Source: Gordionus sp. m RMFG-2023
Taxonomy: Eukaryota > Nematomorpha > Gordioida > Chordodea > Parachordodidae
Direction: 5' to 3'
Length of the DNA stretch: 64,000 nucleotides
Assembly (NCBI RefSeq): GCF_954871325.1
Contig: NC_088775.1
Location: forward strand, 37,053,561 to 37,117,560
How positions within the stretch are numbered: the stretch's first letter is position 1; every line of letters starts with the position of its first letter. Shown here in pieces: positions 23,636 through 33,655 of this stretch. The notes beneath the pieces were generated by a model. It ran no database searches and was not told the origin of the DNA. It worked only from the letters and a program-made list of their open reading frames with translations. The position numbers were made by a program, and so were the translations under genes.

Positions 23636-23954
23636 TCAAGGCCTCCTCCCGTGATGTCTATGCTTGTGATGTTGTTGCTTTTCGGATTTTTGACTTTCTC
23701 TGCGAATTCGACTCAAAACAATAGAACTTACCACGCGACTGCCAGTAGCAGCGTTACAAGAGAATGGTGCATCGCCCCCTTCTTCTACGTCCGAAATGTC
23801 TTCGACAGAAGAGGCTCTACGCGTCGGCAATTGATTGGACGGTTGGTAAACGGGTGAAGATGGGCGTTGTTGTCGTGAAGAGGGTGGGAAGATTTGATTT
23901 ACGGCTTTTCGTACAAGGGATATGATGTTGGTGTTGCGAGATTTCGTCTGCAGC
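23636..23954 (-). CDS. Candidate host exon, G+C-richer, unknown product
   Basis: On the minus strand an open frame runs from a CTGCAG acceptor-like site (exon starting about 23,954) to a stop at 23,636, about 105 codons. It reads TKSRNTNIISLVRKAVNQIF, then PPSSRQQRPSSPVYQPSNQ, then RRASSVEDISDVEEGGDAPF, and ends with a His/Lys-rich tail. Base composition is clearly richer in G+C than the surrounding DNA, as expected for constrained coding sequence. A GTG/GTAAGT donor inside the frame (about 23,742) suggests the real exon may end there. I do not recognise the protein. Ser/Arg/acidic content suggests a disordered region. No flanking exon was found, so it could also be a relic. Confidence 0.35.
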
Positions 23955-24059
23955 TAACCATGACGGTTTAATTTTAAATAAGTTAAAAAAAATATTTTAC
24001 TTATCTGTGTCAAATTAAAGAACGTTATTTATATAATTTTAAAAAAATCGGTTTCCCAT

Positions 24060-24185
24060 TCAAGAAAGGAAAAGTCATCAAAATAATGAATGTTCAATCA
24101 AAAAAGGTTAGGTGTCAATTAAAAGAGGAAAAAGTCCGATCCAAAAAGAAAAAGGTCTGATCAAAAAAAGGAAAATCGTTATTTT
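24060..24185. repeat. Short GATCAAAAAAGGAAAA-type repeats
   Basis: Four or five imperfect units such as TCAAAAAAGGTTAGGTGTCA, GGAAAAAGTCCGATCC and AAAGGTCTGATCAAAAAAAGG. They are the reverse complement of the longer minisatellite at 35,225-35,535, so one repeat family occurs twice in opposite directions. Confidence 0.6.
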
Positions 24186-24433
24186 CTAATAAAAAATTTT
24201 TCTTTTCTTAAATTTTTAGTTTTTCTTATTTTATTTCTAAGTTATTTTTAATCTTTATTTTATTATAATTTGCACATCAATTTATTTAATTACAATTGTT
24301 GAATTAAATTAATATTTGGTTGTTAAATATGGATGTCAATATTTTATTTTAAGCTAGTTTTTTTTGTCCTACTAAGCATTAAAAATATATAAATTAAAAA
24401 TAGTTTTTTTACCCGTCTTTTGTTTCGCCTTAC

Positions 24434-24657
24434 CTTGAATTCATATTGGCGCTATTGCGATGGCGATTTAACAGCTGACAGTTTTTTAAAATCTGTTTAT
24501 GAGATCAATTTTTCTTTATTAAAATCATAATTCCTTAGATTATTATAATGAATTAGATTAAAGATAAAATTAATATTAATAAATAAAAATTGTTCTCATT
24601 AACAGATTACAAAATCGATCAGCTGTTAAATCGCGATCGCGTCACTATGAATTCAAG
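24434..24657. mobile_element. 224-bp MITE with about 70-bp inverted repeats
   Basis: The left arm begins CTTGAATTCATATTGGCG and continues GATTTAACAGCTGACAG, then AATCTGTTTATGAGA. The right arm is its inverse: TCTCATTAACAGATT, CAGCTGTTAAATCGCG, ACTATGAATTCAAG. The loop is pure A+T. A TA dinucleotide lies two bases outside the left end and two bases outside the right end, which would fit a Tc1/mariner-type TA target if two more bases belong to the element. It has no coding capacity. Confidence 0.75.
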
Positions 24658-24658
24658 A

Positions 24659-25510
24659 TAGTGTTGTTAATTGGTAGGTTGTGTAAAACCCAGATCTGGG
24701 GTTTGGGTCTAAAATCAACCAAACCAGCTCTGAGCACGAACCCAGACCACAGACCCGGGGTTCAGATAAATGCAAATTAAGAACAAATAAATCTAATTTA
24801 CTAATCTTAAATTAAATCTTATATATTAATCTCATTTTCTTACCATTTAAAAATTTGTATAAATTGGGGTGCTTTTGATTGGAATCTGTTAAATTCACAA
24901 TTAACATATAACATAAATTATTAATTAACAATCAGCACGCGTTTTTTTATTTTTCATTGTTATTGTGACTTGGTTGTGACGATTTAATAAACATGTTGAT
25001 TAAATTAAAAATAAAACCCATTGTTGAGATAAAAAATATTATGTTTGTAAAATAATTAAAATAACATATTTACTTTTTAAAACTTGAAGTTGAAAGAAAA
25101 TGTTGAAAATAAAAACTTCAGATAATTTAACTTTAATTAAAACTAAATAAAAAGTGTAAATTGATTTTATATATTTTGATTTCAGAATAGGCAGAAGAAA
25201 AAGATGCTTTTTTAGAAATTAAACAAACCTGGCTAGAAGCATTTGATTCTGAACCATAGAGATACTAATTTATTAAACCTGCGTATGCTGAAACACATTT
25301 TAAGAAAGTTTCGATGGCCCGTCGACCTGTCTGTTTTCTTCTTTTAATACCGGAAATTATTATAAAACGCAAAAAAAGATAGGATTTATATTTTGATTTA
25401 AAAATTAGAAATATAGAAAATAATTTCTAATGAAATTAAAGAAAAATTAAAATTGTTACTTGATATATAAAATGCAAATGTGTTTTTCATCTGAACCCCG
25501 GGTCTAAATA
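24659..25510. mobile_element. Partial TAGTGTTG-end element with GACCCGGGGTTCAG repeats
   Basis: It starts TAGTGTTGTTAATTGGTAGG, the outer end seen on other hAT-like elements here, and continues into CCCAGATCTGGGGTTTGG. The block GACCCGGGGTTCAGATAAAT (24,751-24,770, running on to GCAAATT) is repeated in inverted form at 25,471-25,504 (ATCTGAACCCCGGGTC). The expected outer right end is missing or lost. The second half overlaps the left arm of the 25.2/26.1-kb inverted repeat, so the region is composite. No transposase was found. Confidence 0.5.
25171..25430 (+). repeat. Left arm of large inverted repeat
   Basis: This arm is matched in inverted form by 26,141-26,446, with roughly four-fifths identity by eye. 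Both arms share exon-like features: ATTTTGATTTCAG acceptor-like sequence, then a frame reading AFLEIKQTWLEA, and further on AAGTTTCGATGGCCCGTCGA and AATACCGGAAATTATT. The shared peptide suggests two copies of a once-coding unit in opposite directions. The spacer contains the MITE at 25,572-25,952. Confidence 0.7.
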
Positions 25511-25571
25511 TAGTAATTACCTATTAATTGCTGGTTAACGAGAGGAAAATATATTACAATAATGTATTATA

Positions 25572-25952
25572 GTGATCTGCATCAAGCCTAATTTTTACAG
25601 CCCGGCCCGAAATTTTTTAAAAAATGTTTTCCGGCTTTAACCCGATTTTTTTTAAAAATGTTTTCCCGCCCGAATCCGAGTTTTTTTTAAAAAAAATTTA
25701 CCGGCACGGCCAGAATCTATTTAAATATAGAAATTAATTTTTATAATTACTCAAAATAAAAGATATATGTTATATAGCAGCGTCTATTCTATAAATAAAA
25801 TAAAATATTTTACATTTTAACATAAAATTGATAAATTTAGATATATTTAAAAAAATTCCAAGGGCCGACTCGACCTGGCTGATTTTTTTAAAAAAATTTA
25901 GTCCCGAATCCGATTTTTTTAAACGGGCCAGGCCTAATTTTGCAGATCTCTG
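25572..25952. mobile_element. 381-bp hAT-like MITE with GGCCCG-rich ends
   Basis: The left end GTGATCTGCATCAAGCCTAA and right end GGCCTAATTTTGCAGATCTCTG are inverted repeats followed by iterated CCGGCCCGA..TTTTTT blocks. The 8-bp repeat GTATTATA lies on both sides (25,564-25,571 and 25,953-25,960). The left end appears to have lost the two outer bases expected from the right end (CAGAGATCTGCA). The interior is AT-rich and non-coding. The target length fits hAT. Confidence 0.75.
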
Positions 25953-26140
25953 GTATTATACAATATGCAACACTCTTTGGAAACAGTTATAATTAATGGC
26001 AAAATTAAAAAAATAATGTGTTGAAGAGATAATTGACGATATTATAACTAAGAAATTTTATAAAGTCCCATCCCATCTATATAAAAATATTTTGTTAAAA
26101 AAAATAAATAAAACATTAACAATTTATAAAAAAAATTTTT

Positions 26141-26446
26141 AATTTTCCTTTAATTTGATATTAGAAATTTTTTTTTATTTGTAATTTTTAAATCAAAATA
26201 TAAATCCTATCTTTTTTTTGCGTTTTAAAATAATTTCCGGTATTAAAAAAGGGATTCAAGATAACATACCGATCGACGGGCCATCGAAACTTTCTTAAAA
26301 TGTGTTTCAGATGCACAGGTTTAATAAATTAACATCTCTATGCTAGGCCCCATCCCAGTTCAGAATGAAGTGCTTCTAGCCAGGTTTGTTTAATTTCTAA
26401 AAAAGCATATTTTTTCTCCTGCGTATTCTGAAGTCAAAATATATAT
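26141..26446 (-). repeat. Right arm of large inverted repeat
   Basis: Inverse of 25,171-25,430. On the minus strand the same acceptor-like sequence (TTTTGACTTCAG) and the same peptide core AFLEIKQTWLEA are readable, continued as LHSELGWGLA. It is slightly longer than the left arm because of a segment GGGATGGGGCCTAG that the left arm lacks. Confidence 0.7.
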
Positions 26447-27299
26447 ACAGTATTAATATGATTTGTTGTAACACATTTTCATAATGTGAAAAAACATTCT
26501 TATATAGTTAAATAACTTTTCATCATTATTGTAAAAACATTTTGATAAAAATTTTTTAAAATTGTTTTTAATAATAAGAGTTTTTAAACTTTAATGAAGA
26601 TTTACGTCAAAGTTATATATCGAATATAATTTTTTTATGTTTTGGACCCAAGTTTAAGTGGGAAAATGAGAATAAAAATTTTCTAAGATTTTTATTTTTT
26701 TTTTAAATGCATTATAATTTTATTTAAATGTATTATTACAATATATTAATGTTACTTTTAGTTATCCAAAGAATGGAAATCAGGATAAGAAATTTGATAA
26801 TTTCTTAATAAAGATAAGTGAAAGAAAATTCGAATTTAGGGTTTTCAGATAATTCTTATTTTTTTTTGGTTTTAAAATTAAATAAAATTTAAAATTTCCT
26901 AAAATGACGCATACCAAAAATCATCGAGATTCAAAAAATTTTTAAAAGGTTAAAATTATACTATGCCTAACGAAGACTCAAATAAGATATTTCTGAAGAA
27001 AAACGTCAATTTTATATTCTAGAATTCGTGAAAGAAAAACTTAATATTCAAGATTATCTATAAAATATAGAACTCATTTTCAAAGTAAAAAATATTGTTG
27101 ATCAAAATAAAAAAAAAGATTCATTTTTAGCCTATATAGGCACTGATAATTTAATTAAAATGTTTACTTCCTTAATAACCTAGATAATATAAATTATTCA
27201 ATTTTACTTGACAATTTAGAAAAAATATTTAAAGATTTTTCGAGTTTTTTTCTACATCGCAATAATTTTTATACTTTAATAAGAGGTAATGAAACTATT

Positions 27300-28460
27300 A
27301 TCGATTTTTCAATCAAATAAAATAAATTTACTCTTTATGTAATTTTAAATCGCCGGTTGATGAACTCATAAGAGATATTTTCATCTTAGGAGTAGGGTTA
27401 TCTGAGCTGGACAAAGAACTTCGGTCAAAATATATTAGGCATAATTTGGATGTAGTGTTGCTAAACGGGCTCGTTTTGAGCCGATTTTTAAAAATAGCTA
27501 ACTCAATATTTTATTACTTTTGAATATACTGTGTTTATAGCTATCGCGCTGTCTTCATTGAGAAAGACCCGCGCAGAAGTTAATAAAATAATTAAACATA
27601 AGCTTATGAAAGGTTCCAAATATACTTATTTTAAGAATAATTATAATAACGTTAATAAATTCAATAATAATTATAATGCTAACAAATTCCCATAATAATT
27701 ATAAATCAAGTTTTAAATCTAATTTCAGTCAAAAAAAAGTAATATGCTTTAGGTGCGGAAAAGCAAACCATATAGCGAATGAGTGTAGAACGCATGCGAT
27801 ACAAATGATTTTACCATGGACATCTCGCCTGCCTTTTGTTAATAAAGCTACAATCGATGCGAAGATAAATGGGCTGCAGCTTAGTATGGAATTTGATACT
27901 GGCGCTGCATGTAGTGTGATAGATGAGGTTACCTGGAGTCGCGGCAAACCACCATTAACACCTGTTATAAACTTGTAGGATATAACCACATCAAGATAGA
28001 AGTATTGGGTAAATGTTTAGTGGAAGTCGAAGTACAGAGTATTTCAAAATTTTTATTAATTTGGGTAGTTAAGGGTCTTTCTTAGAGAATTTGATATAAA
28101 ACTTCCTGAAGAAGTACGAATTAATAATATAAATATGAAAGATTCCAGTTTAAATACTAAGGACAAATACAATTACAGGAAGCCGTCATCAAGATATAAT
28201 CAAACTCAGTGCCAATTGCGCTACCGTCTGGAAGAATTCCATTTCCGTTGCGTCGATGAGTTGGACAGACTTTTAGACGAAGGCGTTATCGAGTAGGTGG
28301 ATTCAACATTAACACTAACTATTTGGGATACGCCAACGGTTAATATCTTAAAGAAATCCGGTGCGGTGCGAATATGCGGAGATTTTCGTTTAACAATCAA
28401 CAAATATTTAGCGATAGATAACGATTTACTATCAACTTTCGTCGACCTGACTAATAGGAT
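27300..28460 (+). pseudogene. gag end, protease and first part of reverse transcriptase, LTR fossil 2
   Basis: The gag zinc knuckle CFRCGKANHIANEC lies near 27,744-27,786. The protease motif LSMEFDTGAACSVIDEV lies near 27,880-27,930. The start of reverse transcriptase follows from about 28,210 (RLEEFHFRC, LDRLLDEGVIE, then SGAVRICGDFRLTINKYL). The hAT insertion at 28,467 ends this part. A TAGTGTTGCTAAACGGGCTC end of the MITE family lies at 27,453-27,520. It is a fossil of the Ty3/Gypsy family. Confidence 0.75.
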
Positions 28461-29026
28461 CGGGGGCAGGGTTGCCATGTCTCCCCCCATCAGTGGGAGT
28501 CTCCCATAATTTTTTAGTTTACCCACATATATCTCACTCCCACAAAACTCCCACCATTAGAAATCTCCCACAAAAAGCTCCCACAATTTTTTAATTTCTC
28601 CCACAATTTTTTAATTTCTCCGACAATTTTTTTTTAGCATTTTAATGTTTTTAATATATAAATAATAATTTTGAGAGCAGTATTTGATTATTTTTATATT
28701 TTTAAAATAAATTTTAAATATTTATTCGAAAAATATGTCTAGTTCTTTTATTTTATTTTTCCGCTCTAAAATATATTTTTTATAAAATTCTCCAATTCTC
28801 CACTCGACATTTTTAAAAATTTTGTGTTAGAAAGAATAGAAGTTAGAACAGTATGTATAATTATTATAAATATATTTTAAATTACTTAATATATTTTATA
28901 TCGTTATCTAGAATTGCAGTGCTCCACTCGACATTTTCAAAATTTTTGTGTTAGAAGAATAGAACTTTTAGAAGTGGATATTATATCCCATATACCAAAC
29001 AGATTTAAGTAATAAAATGTTCTATT

Positions 29027-29770
29027 TTGCTAAAAAAAAATTTCGAGGATGAAATGTCAGAAGCATATTTGGGATTAGTTTCACATGTAGGAAATCTACT
29101 TCATGTAGTTAATATTCAGTTGCAATCAGAAGATTCTTTATTGATAATGATTTACAAAATCATGCTACAGCTCTGTTCATCTCTACAGTTAAAAATAGAT
29201 AATAAATTTTATGGCGCTATTGCTAAAAATATCATATTAAAATGTTCAAATATGACTATAATTAATGTATTTTTAACAAGATTTGATTTTAATAACTCTA
29301 TTTACAAGTGTATAAATATTTTGACCTTGGAACAGAAACCATGATTTGATGGTTTTTGTAATTTAATAAATATATTAAAATTACCGATAGAAATTGAAGC
29401 CTTGTTTGAAGAGATTGTAATTTTTTTAATTTTTTATGATTCGCCAGAATACTTAAAGTTAGATGGTCTAAAAGCAGAGGAGAAATGGGTGGAATTTTTT
29501 CGTAATAACGATAAATCCCCATGCTTGAAAAAATTTGCGAGTATGTTTTCTCCTTATCTCATTCTAATGCCTCATCGGAGCGCATTTTTAGCCTGATGAG
29601 GACTGCCTGGAGAAAGGAGAGAAATCGAATTGCTTTAACAACATTAGAGGCCGAGTGAATGGTTAAACAAAATTATAAAATGTCATGCCAGGAATTTTAT
29701 AACTATCTTAATAACGACGGTAAACGTTTAGTTCCATTATTTAAATCTCAAATAAAATATAATTAACTAT
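29027..29770 (+). pseudogene. hAT transposase C-terminal part
   Basis: Frame 29,027-29,344 has MSEAYLGLVSHVGNLLH and YGAIAKNIILKCSNMTI. After a stop, 29,402-29,596 has FLIFYDSPEYLKLDGLKAEE. 29,540-29,700 gives the dimerisation domain: LSHSNASSERIFSLMRTAW, RKERNRIALTTLEAE, MVKQNYKMSCQEFYNYL. The order and direction are coherent, and only a few stops interrupt it. The same family is seen as a fragment at 2.5-3.2 kb. Confidence 0.8.
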
Positions 29771-30329
29771 AACTATATGACTTTCTATATTTTATAAAAT
29801 CTTATTTATACATTTGCATAAAATCAAATAAATTTATTTTTTACATTGTAAAATTAATATTTTGGCAAATCATAAAAATAAAGAAGCATTACAATCTCCT
29901 CAAACATGACATCATATTAAATCTTATTAATAATTATCCGATAATAGTAATAATATTCTTACTTTGGTATTTCTGCAGCATAATTTAGTGATCCTTTATT
30001 AAATTATATTCTTCTGATTGCAACTGCATATTAACAGCATATAGTATTTCCTATATGTAAAATTCCGAAATATACTTCTGCCATTTATTTTTGAAAATTT
30101 TTTCCAAAATATTAGGACAGCTTTTATAATATATTTATTTTTTAAAGGTTTGTAAAATTTTAAAATTCTACGATGGCGCGTATTAGGAGGAACCTGTCAA
30201 CCAACATTATGCTGACTCAATTCTGTAAATACACTCTGGTTTTTGCCAAATTCACTGAGGAATTATCAGATCAGAAAGCTGCCATGCAATTCATTGGTAA
30301 TGCCAAATCTGCCATATTTACCATTATAT

Positions 30330-30850
30330 AAGGTTAGCTATGTCTTTGGATATTTCATATCTGGAGAAAAATTTTTTAATAGTTTTATTGAAATGACATT
30401 AATTTTGTTGAAATAGGGAAGGATCAAGGGAAATGTTTTGATATCTCCTTATTAGATGCATCTGTTAGAATTGCATATGTTTGCACATCTTTCAAATCGT
30501 CAAGAATTGACCTTCTGGATTTATATCCTAAAACATTGATGATAGCCTTGCTCATTTGTGTTCTACAAAGTATACTTTTCATTTATATTAGTCGTTAAAT
30601 ATTATGGGGAAAGATTCTACCAACATTGTGATGTTAAGTAGCTCTCTGAATGTTGTAATGCATGATAGGTATTTACCATTTCCGCAACTGTAGTTGCATC
30701 TGTATTATTTCTTATTTTTGAAGAATATTTTTGTTTTGCAATAGATGTTGATAGACTGCCCTGTACTGATTTATGCTTTGAAGATTTTTGATGCCTCAAA
30801 TTATCATATTCCCTTCCCGCATTGTATTAACTAAATACTGTAGAACAACT
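30330..30850 (-). pseudogene. hAT transposase N-terminal part, inverted
   Basis: On the minus strand GREYDNLRHQKSSKHKSV (His-containing end of a BED-type finger) is followed by AKQKYSSKIRNNTDATTVAE and TYHALQHSESYLTSQC (30,617-30,799 and just upstream). Below about 30,550 comes SILDDLKDVQTYAILTDASN, which includes the first catalytic Asp (TDASN). It faces the C-terminal part at 29,027-29,770. Inverting that segment would make a colinear minus-strand gene, so an internal inversion is likely. Confidence 0.65.
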
Positions 30851-31104
30851 TCCCCGCACTGATTATAATTATTTTTCACATTGTAAATTTAAAATTGTTT
30901 GTTTTTTTATAAAATCTTATTTATACATTAGCATAAAATATATTTTTTTACATTGCAAATTACAATTTTTTTATAAATTTTATCTTGTTTACATTCTTTT
31001 GTATTTAAAAAAGATCGTTGGTTATTATTTTTAAACAAAATTAATATATTATAATAAATCAATATGTTATTTTAATAATAAAGATAGTATTTAAGAAATT
31101 TTGT

Positions 31105-31315
31105 GTCGTACTATAATTACCTATTTTGAAAAATAGTTGCGTATTTTATTTTGGAAAATAGTTACCTATTTTATTTTGAAAAAGAGTTGGATATTTTATT
31201 TTGAAAAATAGTTGGCTATTTTATTTTGAAAAATAGATGGCTATTTTATTTTGAAAAATAGTTGGCTATTTTATTTTGAAAAATAATTACCTATTTTATT
31301 TTGGGAAATAGATTC
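31105..31315. repeat. 26-bp minisatellite
   Basis: About eight units of TATTTTATTTTGAAAAATAG followed by TTGGC/TTACC. It lies inside the nested hAT near its right end and has no coding value. Confidence 0.85.
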
Positions 31316-31461
31316 GATTTTATATTTATAAAAAATAATAAGCGGATAATATTTTTTTTTAGCAATTTTCATATTTCTTTCACAATTTTTATATTACTCC
31401 CACAAAATACCGAATTTCTCCCACAGTTTGAAAATTTTGACCTGGCAACCCTGATCGGGGG

Positions 31462-33590
31462 TGGTAAAATATTTTCAACGATAGATTCAAAATATGGATT
31501 TTTACAATTCGGAGTTAGTCCATAGGGACCTTTTAGTAAATATGACTCATGTGTTATTACCAATACCAAAGAATCCCTCTTGGGTTGACTAGCGCTCCGA
31601 TGATATTTCAACGCTTTATGCAAAACTTATTAAAGGGAATTCCTACCGTTAGTGTATTTTTAGACGATTAATTATTGCAGGCGAGAATAATTTTGATCAT
31701 ATCTAGATAATCTAGAAGAAGTATTAAGAAGATTTGATAAGCTGGACTGACAACGACGACCGATAAAATTAAAATTGGAGAAAAGTCAGCTACTTATTTA
31801 AGTCATGTTATTGACGAATTCGGAATTCACCCTATAGAAGATAAGCTTAATGCTATAAAAAATTGTAAAACACCGTCTAATGTTAAAGAATTACGTTCGT
31901 TTCTGGGAATGGTAAATTACCATGAATCGTTTATAAAACATTCTATTTGTGCGCCTTTACACCGACTAACCAGTAAAAATGTGAGTTTGTTTTTGTCAGC
32001 TAAAGAAAATGAAATATTTAATAAAGTTAAAAAAATATTATCAAAAGAAGATATAATAATTCCTTACTCAGCCGATATTCGTCGTGATTTCTTGTGACGC
32101 TTCCGAAGATGGTCTAGGATAGTGATGTTAAACGGCTCGTTTTGAGCCGATTTTTAAAAACGGCTAACTCAATATTTTAGCCAGAAAAATATTGACTAAG
32201 CCTTGAGATTTCGCTAATAGATGTCCAAACCTTTGTTCCTTCTGCAAACAAAATCTTCCATCTTGCGTATTATTATTCTGGATGAAATATTGAGTTAGCC
32301 GTTTTTAAAAATCGGCTTAAAACGAACCGTTTAACAACACTAGTCTAGGAGCTGTTATTGCACACCGATTTCTTACTGGCCAGGAGAAACCGATTGCTTA
32401 TGCATCGAGGACACTTTCGGCGGATGAAAAGAATTAAGCCACCATTGATCGGGAGGCTTAGCGATCATGTTCGCTATCGAGAAGTTTCATCAATATATTT
32501 ATGGAAGACCTTTTATTTTGGTTACAGATCATAAACCTTTAAAATATATCTTAGGTGATAAAAGAGACCTAATAAAATAACAAATAATCGTTTAATATGG
32601 TGGGAGACGAAGCTTTTAAATTACGACTATCAGATAATTTATAGACCTGGTAATCAAAACAGATGCGCCGGCGCTCTGTCCCGTTTGGGGGTAGAGAGAA
32701 AAAAATTAATGAAGTTAAAAAAAATTTGAAGATGAAATTAGAGAAGTAAAAATAAATTTAAAAGAAAATTTATCGTTCACTCGAAGTAAAGTTATAAGTG
32801 AAACAATCAATGATAGCAATCTAAAAGAGATCATTAAATTAATTAAAAATCATTGGCATATTGATAATTATTCGGAAAGTTTAAAAAAATTCATCAAAGA
32901 TAATATTTCTTTCGAAGAAGGATTATTATTTTTTAATGATAGAATCATTATTCCTGATAATCTAAAAAAAGAGGTTTTGGATTGTTATCCATTAAAAACA
33001 TCCTGAGATAGTGGGGATGAAATCTTTATGCAGATACTATATCTTTAGGACGAATGTTGATCCTGATGTTGAAGAGTTCATCAAAAGCTGCAAGAGTTGT
33101 CAGGAAGGAAGACCGGGAGACAGAGAAGTTCCGTTATATAATTGGAACATTCTACCCGACTTTGGGAACGAATACACATTGATTTGGCAGTCCGTATCTG
33201 GAAAGTATTGGATAATTTGCGTAGACCCTTTCATCAAATGGGTTGAAGTTGCAACTTTAACACATATTATTTTGACGAGTGTAGTAAATAATCTGCGTAA
33301 TTGTTTAGCTAGATTTGGTTTACCTCGTTACATTGTCTCAGTCAGTTACTGGATCTGAATACGTTTCTTTTTAAAAACAATATAAATCATTTTAGATAAG
33401 CCCCTTATAGCTCCAAATCGAATGGTTTGGCTGACGTTATTTACGTACGATAAAGACGTGTTGGAATGAGAGGTGGAACTTCGGACCAGTTAAATTTAGC
33501 GAATGTTTTAATTACTCACCGAAATACTCCAAATGCGACTACCGGTAAATCCTATGCCGAAATGATGTTGAGGCAATTTTTTTTAAACCC
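31462..33590 (+). pseudogene. Reverse transcriptase remainder, RNase H and integrase, LTR fossil 2
   Basis: After the hAT insertion, reverse transcriptase continues with FSTIDSKYGFLQFGVSP, and later the connection block LRSFLGMVNYHESFIKH (about 31,890-31,940). RNase H follows the MITE from about 32,343 (RTLSADEKN, AIEKFHQYIYGRPF). Integrase runs from about 32,800 to 33,590 with the zinc-binding and core region (EEFIKSCKSCQEGRP, IICVDPFIKWVEVA, LARFGLPRYIVS). The family assignment is secure. It is broken. Confidence 0.8.
32120..32342. mobile_element. 223-bp TAGTGTTG-end MITE in LTR fossil 2
   Basis: The left end TAGTGATGTTAAACGGCTCG and right end CCGTTTAACAACACTA are inverted repeats. They run on through GAGCCGATTTTTAAAAACGG and CTAACTCAATATTT, giving arms of about 65 bases. 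The 8-bp repeat GTCTAGGA flanks it exactly (32,112-32,119 and 32,343-32,350). Relatives in this window: 14,764-14,959 and the end at 27,453. It is non-coding and hAT-like by target length. Confidence 0.93.
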
Positions 33591-33655
33591 TGAGTAATAA
33601 TGAGGTCTATAGAACTCTAAACATGTTAAAACTAATATTTCATGAAAATGGTTAC

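Larger units (their letters stand above)
28467..31453. mobile_element. hAT element nested in LTR fossil 2
   Basis: The ends CAGGGTTGCCATGTCTCCCC and (right) TTTTGACCTGGCAACCCTG are inverted repeats. The 8-bp repeat ATCGGGGG flanks it exactly (28,459-28,466 and 31,454-31,461). Subterminal CTCCCACAAAA-type repeats occur at both ends. It is 2,987 bp, close to the size of complete hAT elements. Inside lie two transposase parts in opposite directions (C-terminal part plus, N-terminal part minus) and a 26-bp minisatellite, so the gene is scrambled. It was inserted after the retroelement and is younger than it. Confidence 0.92.
26900..33590 (+). mobile_element. Ty3/Gypsy-like LTR retroelement fossil 2
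   Basis: The parts, all on the plus strand, are gag (about 26,950-27,780), protease, reverse transcriptase, RNase H and integrase (to about 33,590). It is broken in several places. It is also interrupted by a 2,987-bp hAT element (28,467-31,453, inside the reverse transcriptase region) and by a 223-bp MITE (32,120-32,342, between reverse transcriptase and RNase H). A partial MITE end lies at 27,453. A Tc1/mariner-like element follows its 3' side. I could not pair long terminal repeats. The host element must be older than both insertions, each of which still has a perfect 8-bp target duplication. Confidence 0.85.
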
